From Coriobacteriia bacterium (GTDB lineage Bacteria > Actinomycetota > Coriobacteriia > Coriobacteriales > Atopobiaceae): DNA of 22,058 nt. A model generated the notes under the pieces. The model ran no database searches. It saw nothing but the letters and a program-made list of their open reading frames with translations, and was not told the DNA's origin. Shown here piece after piece: positions 15,178 to 22,058 of this stretch (its first letter is position 1; each line of letters starts with the position of its first letter). A program made the position numbers and the translations under genes. The stretch lies in NCBI GenBank assembly GCA_003150175.1, contig QAKZ01000094.1, positions 1-22,058 on the forward strand, in the 5' to 3' direction.

Positions 15178-15288
15178 CGCGCGTCGCACGTGTCGGTGGG
15201 TTTCTTGCCGCCGAGCCTATGTCCCCCGGAACATGGGCTCCGACCTTCTCTTTGCGGAGCTATCTCAGGCGTCCCTCGCGACCAAGCC

Positions 15289-15594
15289 CTATTTTTTCTT
15301 CCGAACCTGCCAAATCCTATACAGGATGTCCTTCAGCACGAGGAAGGCGTCCTGCTCGCTGAACTTGTCGATCGCGTCCTGGATCTCCTCGACCTCAGCG
15401 TCGTAGGCGATCGGGTCGTCGAGGGCGATCCCGTACATGAGCGCCATTTTCTTTGACTGGAAGATGTCGGGGATGGTCTCATTCGTTTCCCACTTGGAAA
15501 TGGTCTGCCTGCTCACCCCGATCTTCGCGGCGACCTCCTCCTGCGAGTAACCGGTCTTCCTTCGAGCTTGGTACAGGTTGTTTCCGAGGTTCAT
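15289..15594 (-). CDS. XRE-family helix-turn-helix regulator
   Basis: This 101-residue DNA-binding protein has an N-terminal Cro/C1-type HTH (about residues 4-58): LYQARRKTGYSQEEVAAKIG, then VSRQTISKWETNETIPD, which is the canonical recognition-helix pattern. After it comes a LDDPIAYDAEVEEIQDAIDK linker and a C-terminal helix ending in Arg-Lys-Lys-Lys, perhaps for dimerisation. I chose ATG 15594 because GGAAGGAG lies just ahead on the minus strand; the longer in-frame version adds 44 Arg/Pro-rich residues without conservation. It is divergent from the tyrosine phosphatase, with a 474-bp repeat-rich gap, and convergent with the kinase remnant. It may autoregulate or bind the repeat array; that is inference. 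Confidence 0.88.
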   Translation of the reverse strand: MNLGNNLYQARRKTGYSQEEVAAKIGVSRQTISKWETNETIPDIFQSKKMALMYGIALDDPIAYDAEVEEIQDAIDKFSEQDAFLVLKDILYRIWQVRKKK

Positions 15595-15724
15595 GGTGCT
15601 CCTTCCGCCGCGGTTGGTTGACGATATCATTCTCGGGCGCCGCCGGGGGGAGGGTCTACCAACCTTAGATTGCAGTTTCGCGCGGGTTCTTAACGGCGGG
15701 TCGGATGTGGACATGGCGAAGCCC

Positions 15725-15934
15725 ATGCGAAGAGTCGTTGAGTTGTTGGCCTACTTGCAAAGAATCGTTGAGTTGTTGGTCCAGTTGCGAAGAAAACCCG
15801 AGTTGTTGGTCCAGTTGCGAAGAAAACCCGAGTTGTTGGTTCTTTTGCAAAAATATGCCGAGTTGTTGGCCCTGCGAGCCTCAAGAACTCGATGATTCTT
15901 TGCAAAAGGACCAACAACTCTGCTTTTCTTTGCA
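15725..15934. repeat. 30-bp tandem repeat array followed by an inverted array
   Basis: The core AGTTGTTGG recurs with an exact 30-bp period at 15741, 15771, 15801, 15831 and 15861. The fuller unit is GAGTTGTTGGTCCAGTTGCG plus AAGAAAACCC; the copies at 15770 and 15800 are identical, the outer ones diverge. A partial unit precedes at 15725-15740. To the right, on the minus strand, a reversed array runs from 15934 leftward with the same 30-bp step (GAGTTGTTGG beginning at 15920, degenerate GAGTTCTTGA at 15890). The last plus copy and the reversed copy can form a hairpin: 15860-15873 with 15907-15920, one mismatch. Contiguous units without spacers rule out a CRISPR. Both strands stay open across the array, but this follows from the 30-bp period. 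Confidence 0.85.
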
Positions 15935-16068
15935 TCGCTGCGCGGAGCGGCTCGGCTTTAACGGGCGGCAAGAGACCCCATTGTCCCATCCGGACTCTGC
16001 GACATTCGCAAACCAGTAAAATAGCCTCAATGACATCAATAAAACCGCAGGTCAGGGGTCTTGTAGGT

Positions 16069-16515
16069 ATGACGCGCATTCTATTCATATGCCACGGCAA
16101 CATCTGCCGCTCGACGATGGCCCAGTTCGTCTTCGAGGAGCTCGCGCGCCGCGCTGGGCGCGCGGACGAGTTCGTCGTCGACTCGGCCGCCACGAGTCGC
16201 GAGGAGATCGGCAACCCGCCGCATCACGGCACGGTGGCTAAGCTCCGCGAGGTCGGCATCCCTGTGAGGCGCCACCGCGCCCGCCAGATCACGCGCGCCG
16301 AGTACGGCGACTGGGACCGCATCGTGTACATGGACGCGGAGAACGCCTATGGACTCGAGCATATCCTCCATGGCGACCCCGATCACAAGGTGAGCTGCCT
16401 GCTCGACTGGACCGACTCGCCGCGCGACGTCGCCGACCCGTGGTACACGGGCGACTTCGACGCGACGTACGCGGATGTGCTCGCGGGATGCGAGGCACTT
16501 CTCTCCAAGCTGTAG
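16069..16515 (+). CDS. Low-molecular-weight protein-tyrosine phosphatase
   Basis: This 148-residue cytoplasmic enzyme has the LMW-PTP P-loop near its start, CHGNICRS (Cys8 nucleophile, Arg14), and the general-acid loop DPWYTGDF (Asp123) near its end. Such enzymes hydrolyse phosphotyrosine on proteins, often on capsule or exopolysaccharide kinases, or act on arginine phosphate (YwlE type). The residue after the P-loop Asn is Ile, which is typical of tyrosine-specific members, while YwlE-type enzymes usually carry Thr there, so tyrosine is more likely. I start at ATG 16069 because family members begin four or so residues before the P-loop; an AGGGG lies 11 bp upstream. An upstream ATG at 16030 would add 13 residues and has no ribosome site. 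Confidence 0.88.
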   Translation: MTRILFICHGNICRSTMAQFVFEELARRAGRADEFVVDSAATSREEIGNPPHHGTVAKLREVGIPVRRHRARQITRAEYGDWDRIVYMDAENAYGLEHILHGDPDHKVSCLLDWTDSPRDVADPWYTGDFDATYADVLAGCEALLSKL

Positions 16516-16566
16516 GAGGCGTGGGGAGGGCGCGCGGCCCGAGTCGGCCGAAGGTCCGTGGCCACT

Positions 16567-16590
16567 GCCCGTGGAGGCGGGCGCTTTTCT
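16567..16590 (+). terminator. Probable terminator of the tyrosine phosphatase gene
   Basis: GCCCG (16567-16571) pairs with CGGGC (16578-16582) around a 6-nt loop and is followed by GCTTTTCT. The stem is short. Confidence 0.5.
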
Positions 16591-16647
16591 GCATCTCCTC
16601 TCTAACTAGCCGGCAAGTGCGGCAATAACGCTGCTCCCACCTGCTGC

Positions 16648-16759
16648 TGCCAAATGACGGCGGCCGATAGATGCGCCGGGACGAGGGTGTCCCAGAAAGC
16701 TGCACGCAATGACTGTCGCCGAATGAAGGTGAACGACCGCCGCCGAATGATGGTGGGGA
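16648..16759. repeat. Degenerate CGCCGAATGA-type direct repeats upstream of pcrA
   Basis: CGCCGAATGAAGGTG at 16717-16731 and CGCCGAATGATGGTG at 16741-16755 are direct repeats 24 bp apart; TGCCAAATGACGGCG at about 16649 is a weaker third copy. The 323-bp gap (16516-16838) otherwise holds only the phosphatase terminator and a weak -10-like TACACT at 16796-16801, which may belong to pcrA. Confidence 0.45.
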
Positions 16760-16838
16760 TTCGCTGGGCGGGCAATTGTTGTCCCGCGGGGCGGTTACAC
16801 TCTTAAGTCGCTAAAGCTATCGAGAGGAACCGCAGCGC

Positions 16839-19574
16839 ATGAACGACGATCAGCTCACATTCTTCGCACCCTCCGACGAGGAGGAGCCTGCCGGCTACGA
16901 CTCCTACCTGCCTCCCGAGGCGGGGGAGGGGGCCGTCGCCGTGGCGCCCGCCGCCACGATGGCGGAGCCGACGCCCATGTGGGGAGCCCCGGCCGCGCCG
17001 CGCGCGAACATCGACCTCGACGGCCTGAATCCCGCCCAGCGTGAGGCGGTCGAGACCACGCGCGGGCCCCTGCTGGTCCTGGCGGGCGCAGGCTCCGGCA
17101 AGACCCGCGTCCTCACCATGCGCATCGCCCACATGATCGCCGACGAGGGCGTGCGCCCCTGGCAGGTCCTCGCCATCACCTTCACGAACAAAGCCGCGGC
17201 CGAGATGCGCGAGCGCCTGGGCGCCATCCTGCCCGACGGCACCCGCGGCATGTGGGTCTGCACCTTCCACGCCATGTGCGTGCGCATGCTGCGCGAGGAC
17301 GCCGAGGCCATCGGGTACACGAGCAACTTCACTATCTACGACGACGACGACTCGAACCGCATGGTCAAGTCCATCATGAGCGACCTGCGCATCGACCAGA
17401 AGCAGTTCCCCATCCGCGCCGTCCGCTCGAAGATCAGCTCCGCCAAGAACGCCATGCAGTCCGCGGCCGAGCTCGAGAGCTCTCAGAACCCTGCCGACCG
17501 CGTGGCCGGGCGCGTCTACCGCGCCCTCGACGTGCGCCTTGCCAAGGCCAACGCCATGGACTTCGACGACCTCCTGCTCAAGGCGCTCGAGCTGCTGTCC
17601 AAGCACCCCGACGTGCTCGAGAAGTACCAGGACCGCTTCCAGCACATCAGCGTCGACGAGTACCAGGACACCAACCACGTCCAGTACGCCATCACGAACC
17701 TGCTCGCCGCCAAGTACCGCAACCTCATGGTCGTGGGCGACGACGACCAGTCCATCTACTCCTGGCGTGGCGCGGACATCCAGAACATCCTCGATTTCGA
17801 GAAGGACTACCCCGACGCGAAGACCGTGCGCCTGGAGCAGAACTACCGCTCGACCGGCCACATTCTCAACGCGGCGAACTCCGTGGTCGCGCACAACTCG
17901 CGCCGCAAGGCCAAGCGCCTCTTTACCGACGCGGGCGACGGCGAGAAGATCAAGCTCTTCCAGGCCTCCGACGAGCGCGACGAGGGCCGCTGGATCGGGG
18001 CCGAGATCGAGCGCCTGCACGACGCGGGCACGAGCTACGACGACTTCGCGGTGTTCTACCGCATGAACTCGCAGTCCCGCATCCTCGAGGATATGCTGCT
18101 GCGTGCGGGCGTCCCGTACAAGATCGTGGGCGGCACGAGGTTCTTCGACCGCGCCGAGGTCCGCGACGTGACGGCCTACCTCAAGGCCGTGTGCAACCCC
18201 AACGACGACGTGTCGGTCCAGCGCGTGATCAACACCCCGCGCCGCGGCATCGGCTCGACGTCGGTGGCCAAGCTCCAGCAGCTCGCCGCCGACGAGGGCG
18301 TGAGCTTTTACGCCGCCTGCCAGCAGGGCATCTGCGAGGCGGGGCTCTTCTCGCCGAAGGTGCGCAAGGCGCTCGGCGAGTTCTGCGACGTCATCGAGTC
18401 GGGCCGCCGCGTCTCGGGCGAGCTCGCGCAGGTGGTCGACGCCATCGTGACCAAGGCGGGCCTCATCCGAGCGCTCGAGGCCGAGCACTCCGACGAGGCG
18501 GACGGCCGTATCGAGAACATCAAGGAGTTCATGGGCGTCGCCGCCGAGTTCGACGAGACCCACGAGGACGTTACCTCCACGCTCGAGTCGCTCGAGCAGC
18601 TCCGCGCAGCGGGCGCCCTGGACGCCGCGGGCGGGGAGGGCACTCCCGGCGCGGGCGCCGCCGGCACGGATGCCGCCGCCGGCGCGCCGGTCCCCGCGGC
18701 CCCCGCCCCTGCGACCGACCCCGCGCTCCCGCCCGTCGCGGCCGAGAAGCTCCCGGCCTTCCTCGAGTGGCTCGCGCTGCGCAGCGACCTCGACTCGCTC
18801 GCGGGCCAGTCGAGCGCCGTCACGATGATGACGGTCCACGCGGCCAAGGGCCTCGAGTTCCCGGTCGTCTTCGTCGCCGGCATGGAGGAAGGGATCTTCC
18901 CCCACACGACCTTCGGCGACTCCGATCCGGCCAAGCTCGAGGAGGAGCGGCGCCTGGCGTACGTCGCCATCACCCGCGCGCGCAAGAAGCTCTACCTCAC
19001 CTATGCCGCCACGCGCCGCACCTTCGGCTCCACGCAGGCCAACCCGCCGAGCCGCTTCGTGCGCGAGATCCCCGAGGAGGACTGCGAGCGCGAGGGCGTG
19101 GGCTCGCTCGGCATGACCGGTGTGGGCTGGGAGAAGCGCGGCGACCGCCACGGTACCTTCGGCAGCGGCCGCGGGTCGTCCGTCTACGGCGGCAACGTCT
19201 TCGGCTCGCGCACGCGCTCCACGGGCGGCTCCCCGCAGCGCTCGGGCTCCGCTTCGGGAGCAAAGACCTGGCGCGAGTTCAGCTCCAGCTCCGCTGTGGG
19301 CTCCGGCGCGGGCTCGTCGTTCGGCTCCCGCACGCGGGTCGGCGGCCACGCCTCTGCGAGCGAGACCTCGCGCCTGACGTCCGCGCCCGCGGCGGCTCCC
19401 AGCGCCTACGAGAAGCCCACGGACTTCGCCAAGGGCGACCGCGTCTCTCACAAGACCTTCGGCCCCGGCGTGGTCGTGGCCGCATCCGGAGACACCATCG
19501 AGGTCAAGTTCACGCGCACGGGCAAGACCAAGAAGCTCCTCAAGGGCTTCGCGCCCCTGGTCAAGGTAAGCTGA
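16839..19574 (+). CDS. pcrA: ATP-dependent DNA helicase PcrA/UvrD
   Basis: This 911-residue superfamily 1A helicase unwinds DNA 3'-to-5' in nucleotide-excision repair, replication restart and removal of stalled RNA polymerase. Seen in order: a disordered Glu/Pro/Ala-rich N-terminal extension (1-58), Q-motif LNPAQREAV, Walker A GAGSGKT (83-89), motif Ia ITFTNKAAAEM, Walker B VDEYQDTN (about 272-279), motif III GDDDQSIYSWRGA, motif IV EQNYRS, motif V VHAAKGLEF (about 666) and motif VI VAITRARKKLYL. A low-complexity Ala/Gly/Pro stretch (about 588-638) interrupts the 2B region. The last 50 residues (KGDRVSHKTFGPGVVV to LLKGFAPLVKV) form the Tudor-like domain that contacts RNA polymerase, separated by a Ser/Gly-rich linker. 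GAGAGGAA lies 10 bp ahead of the ATG. mscS follows after 23 bp, suggesting co-transcription. Confidence 0.95.
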   Translation: MNDDQLTFFAPSDEEEPAGYDSYLPPEAGEGAVAVAPAATMAEPTPMWGAPAAPRANIDLDGLNPAQREAVETTRGPLLVLAGAGSGKTRVLTMRIAHMIADEGVRPWQVLAITFTNKAAAEMRERLGAILPDGTRGMWVCTFHAMCVRMLREDAEAIGYTSNFTIYDDDDSNRMVKSIMSDLRIDQKQFPIRAVRSKISSAKNAMQSAAELESSQNPADRVAGRVYRALDVRLAKANAMDFDDLLLKALELLSKHPDVLEKYQDRFQHISVDEYQDTNHVQYAITNLLAAKYRNLMVVGDDDQSIYSWRGADIQNILDFEKDYPDAKTVRLEQNYRSTGHILNAANSVVAHNSRRKAKRLFTDAGDGEKIKLFQASDERDEGRWIGAEIERLHDAGTSYDDFAVFYRMNSQSRILEDMLLRAGVPYKIVGGTRFFDRAEVRDVTAYLKAVCNPNDDVSVQRVINTPRRGIGSTSVAKLQQLAADEGVSFYAACQQGICEAGLFSPKVRKALGEFCDVIESGRRVSGELAQVVDAIVTKAGLIRALEAEHSDEADGRIENIKEFMGVAAEFDETHEDVTSTLESLEQLRAAGALDAAGGEGTPGAGAAGTDAAAGAPVPAAPAPATDPALPPVAAEKLPAFLEWLALRSDLDSLAGQSSAVTMMTVHAAKGLEFPVVFVAGMEEGIFPHTTFGDSDPAKLEEERRLAYVAITRARKKLYLTYAATRRTFGSTQANPPSRFVREIPEEDCEREGVGSLGMTGVGWEKRGDRHGTFGSGRGSSVYGGNVFGSRTRSTGGSPQRSGSASGAKTWREFSSSSAVGSGAGSSFGSRTRVGGHASASETSRLTSAPAAAPSAYEKPTDFAKGDRVSHKTFGPGVVVAASGDTIEVKFTRTGKTKKLLKGFAPLVKVS

Positions 19575-19597
19575 CCTCCGGCAAAAGAAGGGCAAAC

Positions 19598-20362
19598 ATG
19601 GACCAGCAGGTCATCAACATAACCGAGGCGCTCATCCAGAAGGGCGCCGTCATCGCCTTCGCGGTGGCGATCGCCTTGATCGTCCAGAACGTCGTCGTGC
19701 GCCTGGCGAACAAGGTCCTCGACGCCTCCGAGGTCCCGAACGCCTCGATCTTCATCAATATCCTGAGGACCGCCATCTGGTCGCTCGCGTTCCTCTCGGT
19801 GCTGAGGCCCGTCTTCAACGTCGACCCCTCGGGCCTCATCGCCGCCCTGGGCGTCGTCTCGGTCGCGATCTCGCTCGGCCTGCAGGACACGATCTCGAAC
19901 ATCGTGGGCGGGCTCGGCCTCATGCTCAGCCGCGCCGTCCGTCCCGGCGACAAAGTCACCGTCGGCACCACGACGGGCACGGTGACCGACGTGACCTGGC
20001 GCTCCACGACGCTTCGCAGCCGCGCGGGCGACGTCGACGTGATCCCTAACTCCGTGCTGAACAAGACGACCCTCACGCACCTGGACCCCGCGAACGCCGG
20101 CATCTGCAAGGTGCCCTTCGCCGTCGCTCCGGGCGCGGACCTCGACGCCGTCGCCGAGGAGGCGCGCACTTGCGTCGAGGAGGCGCTCGGCGCCGACCTC
20201 GACCCCGAGTACCGCACCGGCGTGCTGTTCTGCGGCATCACCGCTTACGGGACGGACGGCGTCGTCGTTTTGCACCTGGCCGACGGCGTTGGCATGCCCG
20301 GGGCGAGAAACCGCGCCGTGCACGCGCTCCACGGCCGTCCCTGGATCGCCCGCGCCCTTTGA
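19598..20362 (+). CDS. Small MscS-family mechanosensitive channel
   Basis: This 254-residue membrane protein has three predicted helices: about residues 14-36 (AVIAFAVAIALIVQNVVV), 50-72 (SIFINILRTAIWSLAFLSVL) and the pore-lining helix 79-112 with Gly/Ala packing (LIAALGVVSVAISLGLQDTI). Directly after comes the beta domain with the family signature RPGDKVTVGTTTGTVTDVTW and VIPNSVLNKTTLTH. Such channels open under membrane tension to release solutes on hypo-osmotic shock. The C-terminal alpha/beta domain is present but short, ending GRPWIARAL. The ATG at 19598 has AGAAGGG just ahead. It follows pcrA by 23 bp and precedes luxS by 106 bp. Confidence 0.88.
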   Translation: MDQQVINITEALIQKGAVIAFAVAIALIVQNVVVRLANKVLDASEVPNASIFINILRTAIWSLAFLSVLRPVFNVDPSGLIAALGVVSVAISLGLQDTISNIVGGLGLMLSRAVRPGDKVTVGTTTGTVTDVTWRSTTLRSRAGDVDVIPNSVLNKTTLTHLDPANAGICKVPFAVAPGADLDAVAEEARTCVEEALGADLDPEYRTGVLFCGITAYGTDGVVVLHLADGVGMPGARNRAVHALHGRPWIARAL

Positions 20363-20468
20363 TCCCGTGACCCGAGCCGACCTCCTGCCCGATCCCCGTG
20401 CCGACCCCTGGCTCGGTCTCCGATCCGACCCCGCCTCTTCCCCGATGCCAAACTTCGAAAGGACAACG

Positions 20469-20954
20469 ATGGAACTCATCTCCAGCTTCACGGTGAACCA
20501 CCTCACGCTCGAGCCGGGAGTGTACGTGAGCCGCGTCGACCGCGATCCCGCGACCGGGGCCGTCATCACTACCTTCGACCTGCGCCTCACAGCTCCCAAC
20601 CGCGAGCCGGTCATGGACACGGCCGCGGCCCATGCCCTCGAGCACCTCGGCGCGACCTTCCTGCGCAATGACCCCGAATGGGCCGGCCGTGTGGTCTACT
20701 TCGGGCCCATGGGCTGCCGCACGGGCTTCTATCTCGTGCTCTTCGGCGAGTGGACGCCGGCGGACGTGGCGCCGCTGGTCACGCGCTGCTTCGAGTTCGC
20801 CCGCGACTTCGAGGGCGAGATCCCCGGAGCCAAGCCCGCCGAGTGCGGCAACTGGCATGACGCCGACCTCAACCTCGCGCACTGGTGGGCTCGCCGCTAC
20901 CTGGAGAACACCCTCTACGGCATCGACTCCGCGCACATGACCTACCCGGCGTAA
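20469..20954 (+). CDS. luxS: S-ribosylhomocysteine lyase (AI-2 synthase)
   Basis: This 161-residue enzyme cleaves S-ribosylhomocysteine to homocysteine and 4,5-dihydroxy-2,3-pentanedione, the precursor of the AI-2 signal. The metal-binding HALEH motif (His55 and His59, with catalytic Glu58), Cys83 in GPMGCRTGFY and the third metal ligand Cys126 in ECGNWHDADL are all in place, and the length is near the usual 155-160. The start is at ATG 20469 behind GAAAGGACAACG; a longer in-frame reading from 20289 adds 60 residues overlapping the end of mscS with no family support. mtnN, which makes its substrate, follows 132 bp downstream, so the pair covers SAH recycling. Confidence 0.95.
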   Translation: MELISSFTVNHLTLEPGVYVSRVDRDPATGAVITTFDLRLTAPNREPVMDTAAAHALEHLGATFLRNDPEWAGRVVYFGPMGCRTGFYLVLFGEWTPADVAPLVTRCFEFARDFEGEIPGAKPAECGNWHDADLNLAHWWARRYLENTLYGIDSAHMTYPA

Positions 20955-20965
20955 GGCCGCGTGGG

Positions 20966-21059
20966 GGCGCATCTTGTTCAGGTTTGTGGGTAGAACCATA
21001 AAGTGATGCGCCGAACAGCGACGGCACGAAACCGACTGCGTGAAGCCGACGGCGTAAAG
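20966..21059 (+). promoter_or_regulatory. Structured leader with 14-bp tandem repeats between luxS and mtnN
   Basis: GGCGCATC (20966-20973) and GATGCGCC (21005-21012) form an 8-bp stem around a 31-nt loop that holds an inner GGTT/AACC hairpin (20981-20984 with 20994-20997). Right after it three imperfect 14-bp direct repeats follow at 21018-21031, 21032-21045 and 21046-21059 (consensus CCGACGGCGTGAAG). No T-tract follows, so this is not a plain terminator. It might regulate mtnN, or be a relic. Confidence 0.35.
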
Positions 21060-21086
21060 CCAGGCGACTCTAGAAGGGAAACAGCT

Positions 21087-21782
21087 ATGAAGACGGGAAT
21101 CATCGGCGCGATGGCCTCGGAGGTCGAGCTCCTCAAGGAGGCCATGGAGGGCGCTCGCGCGACGAAGGTCGCCGGCATGGAGTTCTGCGAGGGTAAGCTC
21201 GGGGGAGCGGACGTCGTCGTTGTCCAGTCCGGCATCGGCAAGGTCGACGCGGGCATCTGCGTGCAGATCCTCGTGGACCGCTTCGGCGTGGGCCGCGTGA
21301 TCAACACCGGTGTGGCGGGCTCGCTCGACGAGCGCCTCGACGTGGGCGACCTCGTGGTCTCCACCGACTGCGTCATGCACGACTTCGACGTGACGCCGCT
21401 TGGCTACGCCCCCGGCCAGGTCCCCGGGCTCGACACCCTTGCTTTCCCGGCCGACGCCGGCATGCGCGAGTCGGTCTGCGCCGCTGCCGCCGCCGTCGCC
21501 CCCGACATCAAGGTCCTCGAGGGTCGCGTCGTCTCCGGCGACCAGTTCATCTCGGCCACGGAACAGAAGGAGCGCATCCTCGCGACCTTCGGCGGCCTGT
21601 GCTGCGAGATGGAGGGCTGTGCCATCGCGCAGGCCGCCTATCTCAACGGCGTGCCCTTCGTCGTCGTGCGCGCCATCAGCGATAAGCCCGGCGCCGAGGG
21701 CCAGGTCGTTGACTACAATACCTTTGAGAAGAAGGCCGCCCGCGACTGCGCCCGCATCGTCGCGCGCATGGTCGAGCTTTAG
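21087..21782 (+). CDS. mtnN: 5'-methylthioadenosine / S-adenosylhomocysteine nucleosidase
   Basis: This 231-residue cytoplasmic enzyme hydrolyses MTA and SAH to adenine plus methylthioribose or S-ribosylhomocysteine, feeding luxS. It opens MKTGIIGAMASEVELL with the catalytic Glu12. It continues with SGIGKVDAG, INTGVAGSLDE and the substrate loop GDQFIS, then ends with CCEMEGCAIAQAAY (ribose-binding Glu at about residue 175) and RAISDKPG (catalytic Asp, near residue 199). Length is typical for MtnN/Pfs. ATG 21087 is preceded by AGAAGGGAAACAGCT. The order luxS-mtnN supports a shared role in SAH detoxification and AI-2 production. Confidence 0.95.
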   Translation: MKTGIIGAMASEVELLKEAMEGARATKVAGMEFCEGKLGGADVVVVQSGIGKVDAGICVQILVDRFGVGRVINTGVAGSLDERLDVGDLVVSTDCVMHDFDVTPLGYAPGQVPGLDTLAFPADAGMRESVCAAAAAVAPDIKVLEGRVVSGDQFISATEQKERILATFGGLCCEMEGCAIAQAAYLNGVPFVVVRAISDKPGAEGQVVDYNTFEKKAARDCARIVARMVEL

Positions 21783-21788
21783 ACCCAG

Positions 21789-21824
21789 GCGCCGGAGCCC
21801 TTCTTTGTGGCGGGACTCCGGCGC
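21789..21824 (+). terminator. GC hairpin after mtnN, no T-tract
   Basis: GCGCCGGAG (21789-21797) and CTCCGGCGC (21816-21824) form a perfect 9-bp stem; CCC and GGG inside extend it past a bulged A. No T-run follows, so it is either an atypical terminator or an mRNA 3'-end stabiliser. Confidence 0.45.
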
Positions 21825-21869
21825 GCAAGGCGCGGGATCGTCTTTCGGTGCGAAGCGCCGATCCGAAGT

Positions 21870-21911
21870 GTTGAGCGTCGGCATTGAATGTTCAACAGCC
21901 GTTGTTATCAT
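21870..21911 (+). promoter_or_regulatory. Candidate promoter with TTGAA/TTCAA operator
   Basis: TTGAAT (21884-21889) and TATCAT (21906-21911) are spaced 16 bp apart and match 4/6 and 5/6 of the sigma-70 boxes. The -35 box lies inside the palindrome TTGAATGTTCAA (21884-21895). A wider inverted pair, TGTTGA at 21869-21874 and TCAACA at 21892-21897, overlaps it, and a further TGTTGA lies near 21943. This looks like an operator overlapping the promoter of the gene starting at 22016. Confidence 0.4.
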
Positions 21912-22015
21912 GCCCCCAAGTGGCGGACTTTCCCTCAGGGCTGTTGATTCCTCCGTGCGCCCTCTTCCGCTCTCCGGGCTCCCCTTATACTCCTTAAACG
22001 AGGAGGTAAGAAGTC

Positions 22016-22058
22016 ATGGACAAGACCGCGCAGGACAGCTTGGCAAAGAAGCCCGTCG
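22016..22058 (+). CDS. Start of an unidentified gene (runs off the window)
   Basis: ATG 22016 follows GAGGAGGTAAGAAGTC, a strong Shine-Dalgarno, and the first 14 codons read MDKTAQDSLAKKPV. This is too short to identify. A lysine-rich hydrophilic start is all that can be seen, and no signal peptide has begun by codon 14. Confidence 0.6.
   Translation, partial: MDKTAQDSLAKKPV

Noticed and set aside
15220..15280. GCTCCG/CGGAGC dyad as terminator of the XRE gene
   Set aside because: Only 6 bp of stem, a poor T-tract and an awkward distance; too weak to call.
15725..15934. The 30-bp repeats as a CRISPR array
   Set aside because: The units are contiguous with no unique spacers, and no cas gene is in the window.
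15690..16214. A 174-codon minus-strand frame covering the repeat array
   Set aside because: Its apparent protein repeats (GPTTRVFFAT) follow only from the 30-bp DNA period, and it overlaps the real phosphatase gene.
16803..19595. A 930-codon open frame on the minus strand opposite pcrA
   Set aside because: It is a GC-rich antisense shadow: low-complexity Arg/Ala/Gly/Leu protein with no domain, while the plus strand encodes a complete helicase.
20289..20468. A 60-residue N-terminal extension of LuxS
   Set aside because: It overlaps the mscS 3' end in another frame, has Pro/Arg-rich random composition, and LuxS proteins begin near the MELISSF position with a good ribosome site.

Overview
The window looks like a chromosomal segment of a high-GC anaerobic actinobacterium of the class Coriobacteriia, probably close to Collinsella. 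This is inferred from overall gene content, the GC-rich codon use, the style of the sortase-anchored surface proteins and the hybrid-kinase family; no 16S rRNA or other phylogenetic marker is present, so the genus is only a suggestion.

Layout, left to right. 1-276 is the 3' end of an aconitase-family hydratase, which converges on a minus-strand lipoprotein (367-1017). After a roughly 480 bp non-coding stretch with a long inverted repeat and a possible small RNA come a divergent pair: a classical short-chain dehydrogenase (minus) and a metal-dependent amidohydrolase (plus). Next is a decayed sortase-signal remnant with its own terminator, an AT-rich leader, and then the largest gene, a secreted VWA-domain pilin/adhesin of about 1,477 residues with seven FctA-like isopeptide modules and a VPKTG wall-anchor signal. 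Its signal peptide and body are in different frames, separated by a run of nine G's, which has the form of a phase-variation switch set to OFF. Then follow a DUF1622 membrane protein, two tandem LOG-family paralogues, a Cof-type HAD phosphatase, an aberrant HPr-like protein, and a hybrid sensor-kinase pseudogene with two frameshifts and at least two in-frame domain excisions. An XRE regulator and a low-molecular-weight tyrosine phosphatase flank a striking array of 30-bp repeats in two orientations. The right end is housekeeping: pcrA, a small MscS channel, luxS and mtnN (the AI-2 / SAH recycling pair), and the first codons of another gene.

How the genes relate. luxS and mtnN act in consecutive steps (SAH to S-ribosylhomocysteine to DPD and homocysteine). 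The two LOG genes look like a tandem duplication. The surface-protein region (3939-9152) is the most unusual: a dead anchor remnant next to a giant adhesin whose expression appears to be gated by a homopolymer. No transposase, integrase, CRISPR array, tRNA or rRNA was recognised. The hunt centred on the poly-G switch, the 30-bp repeat array, the Asp46 HPr-like protein and several structured leaders.
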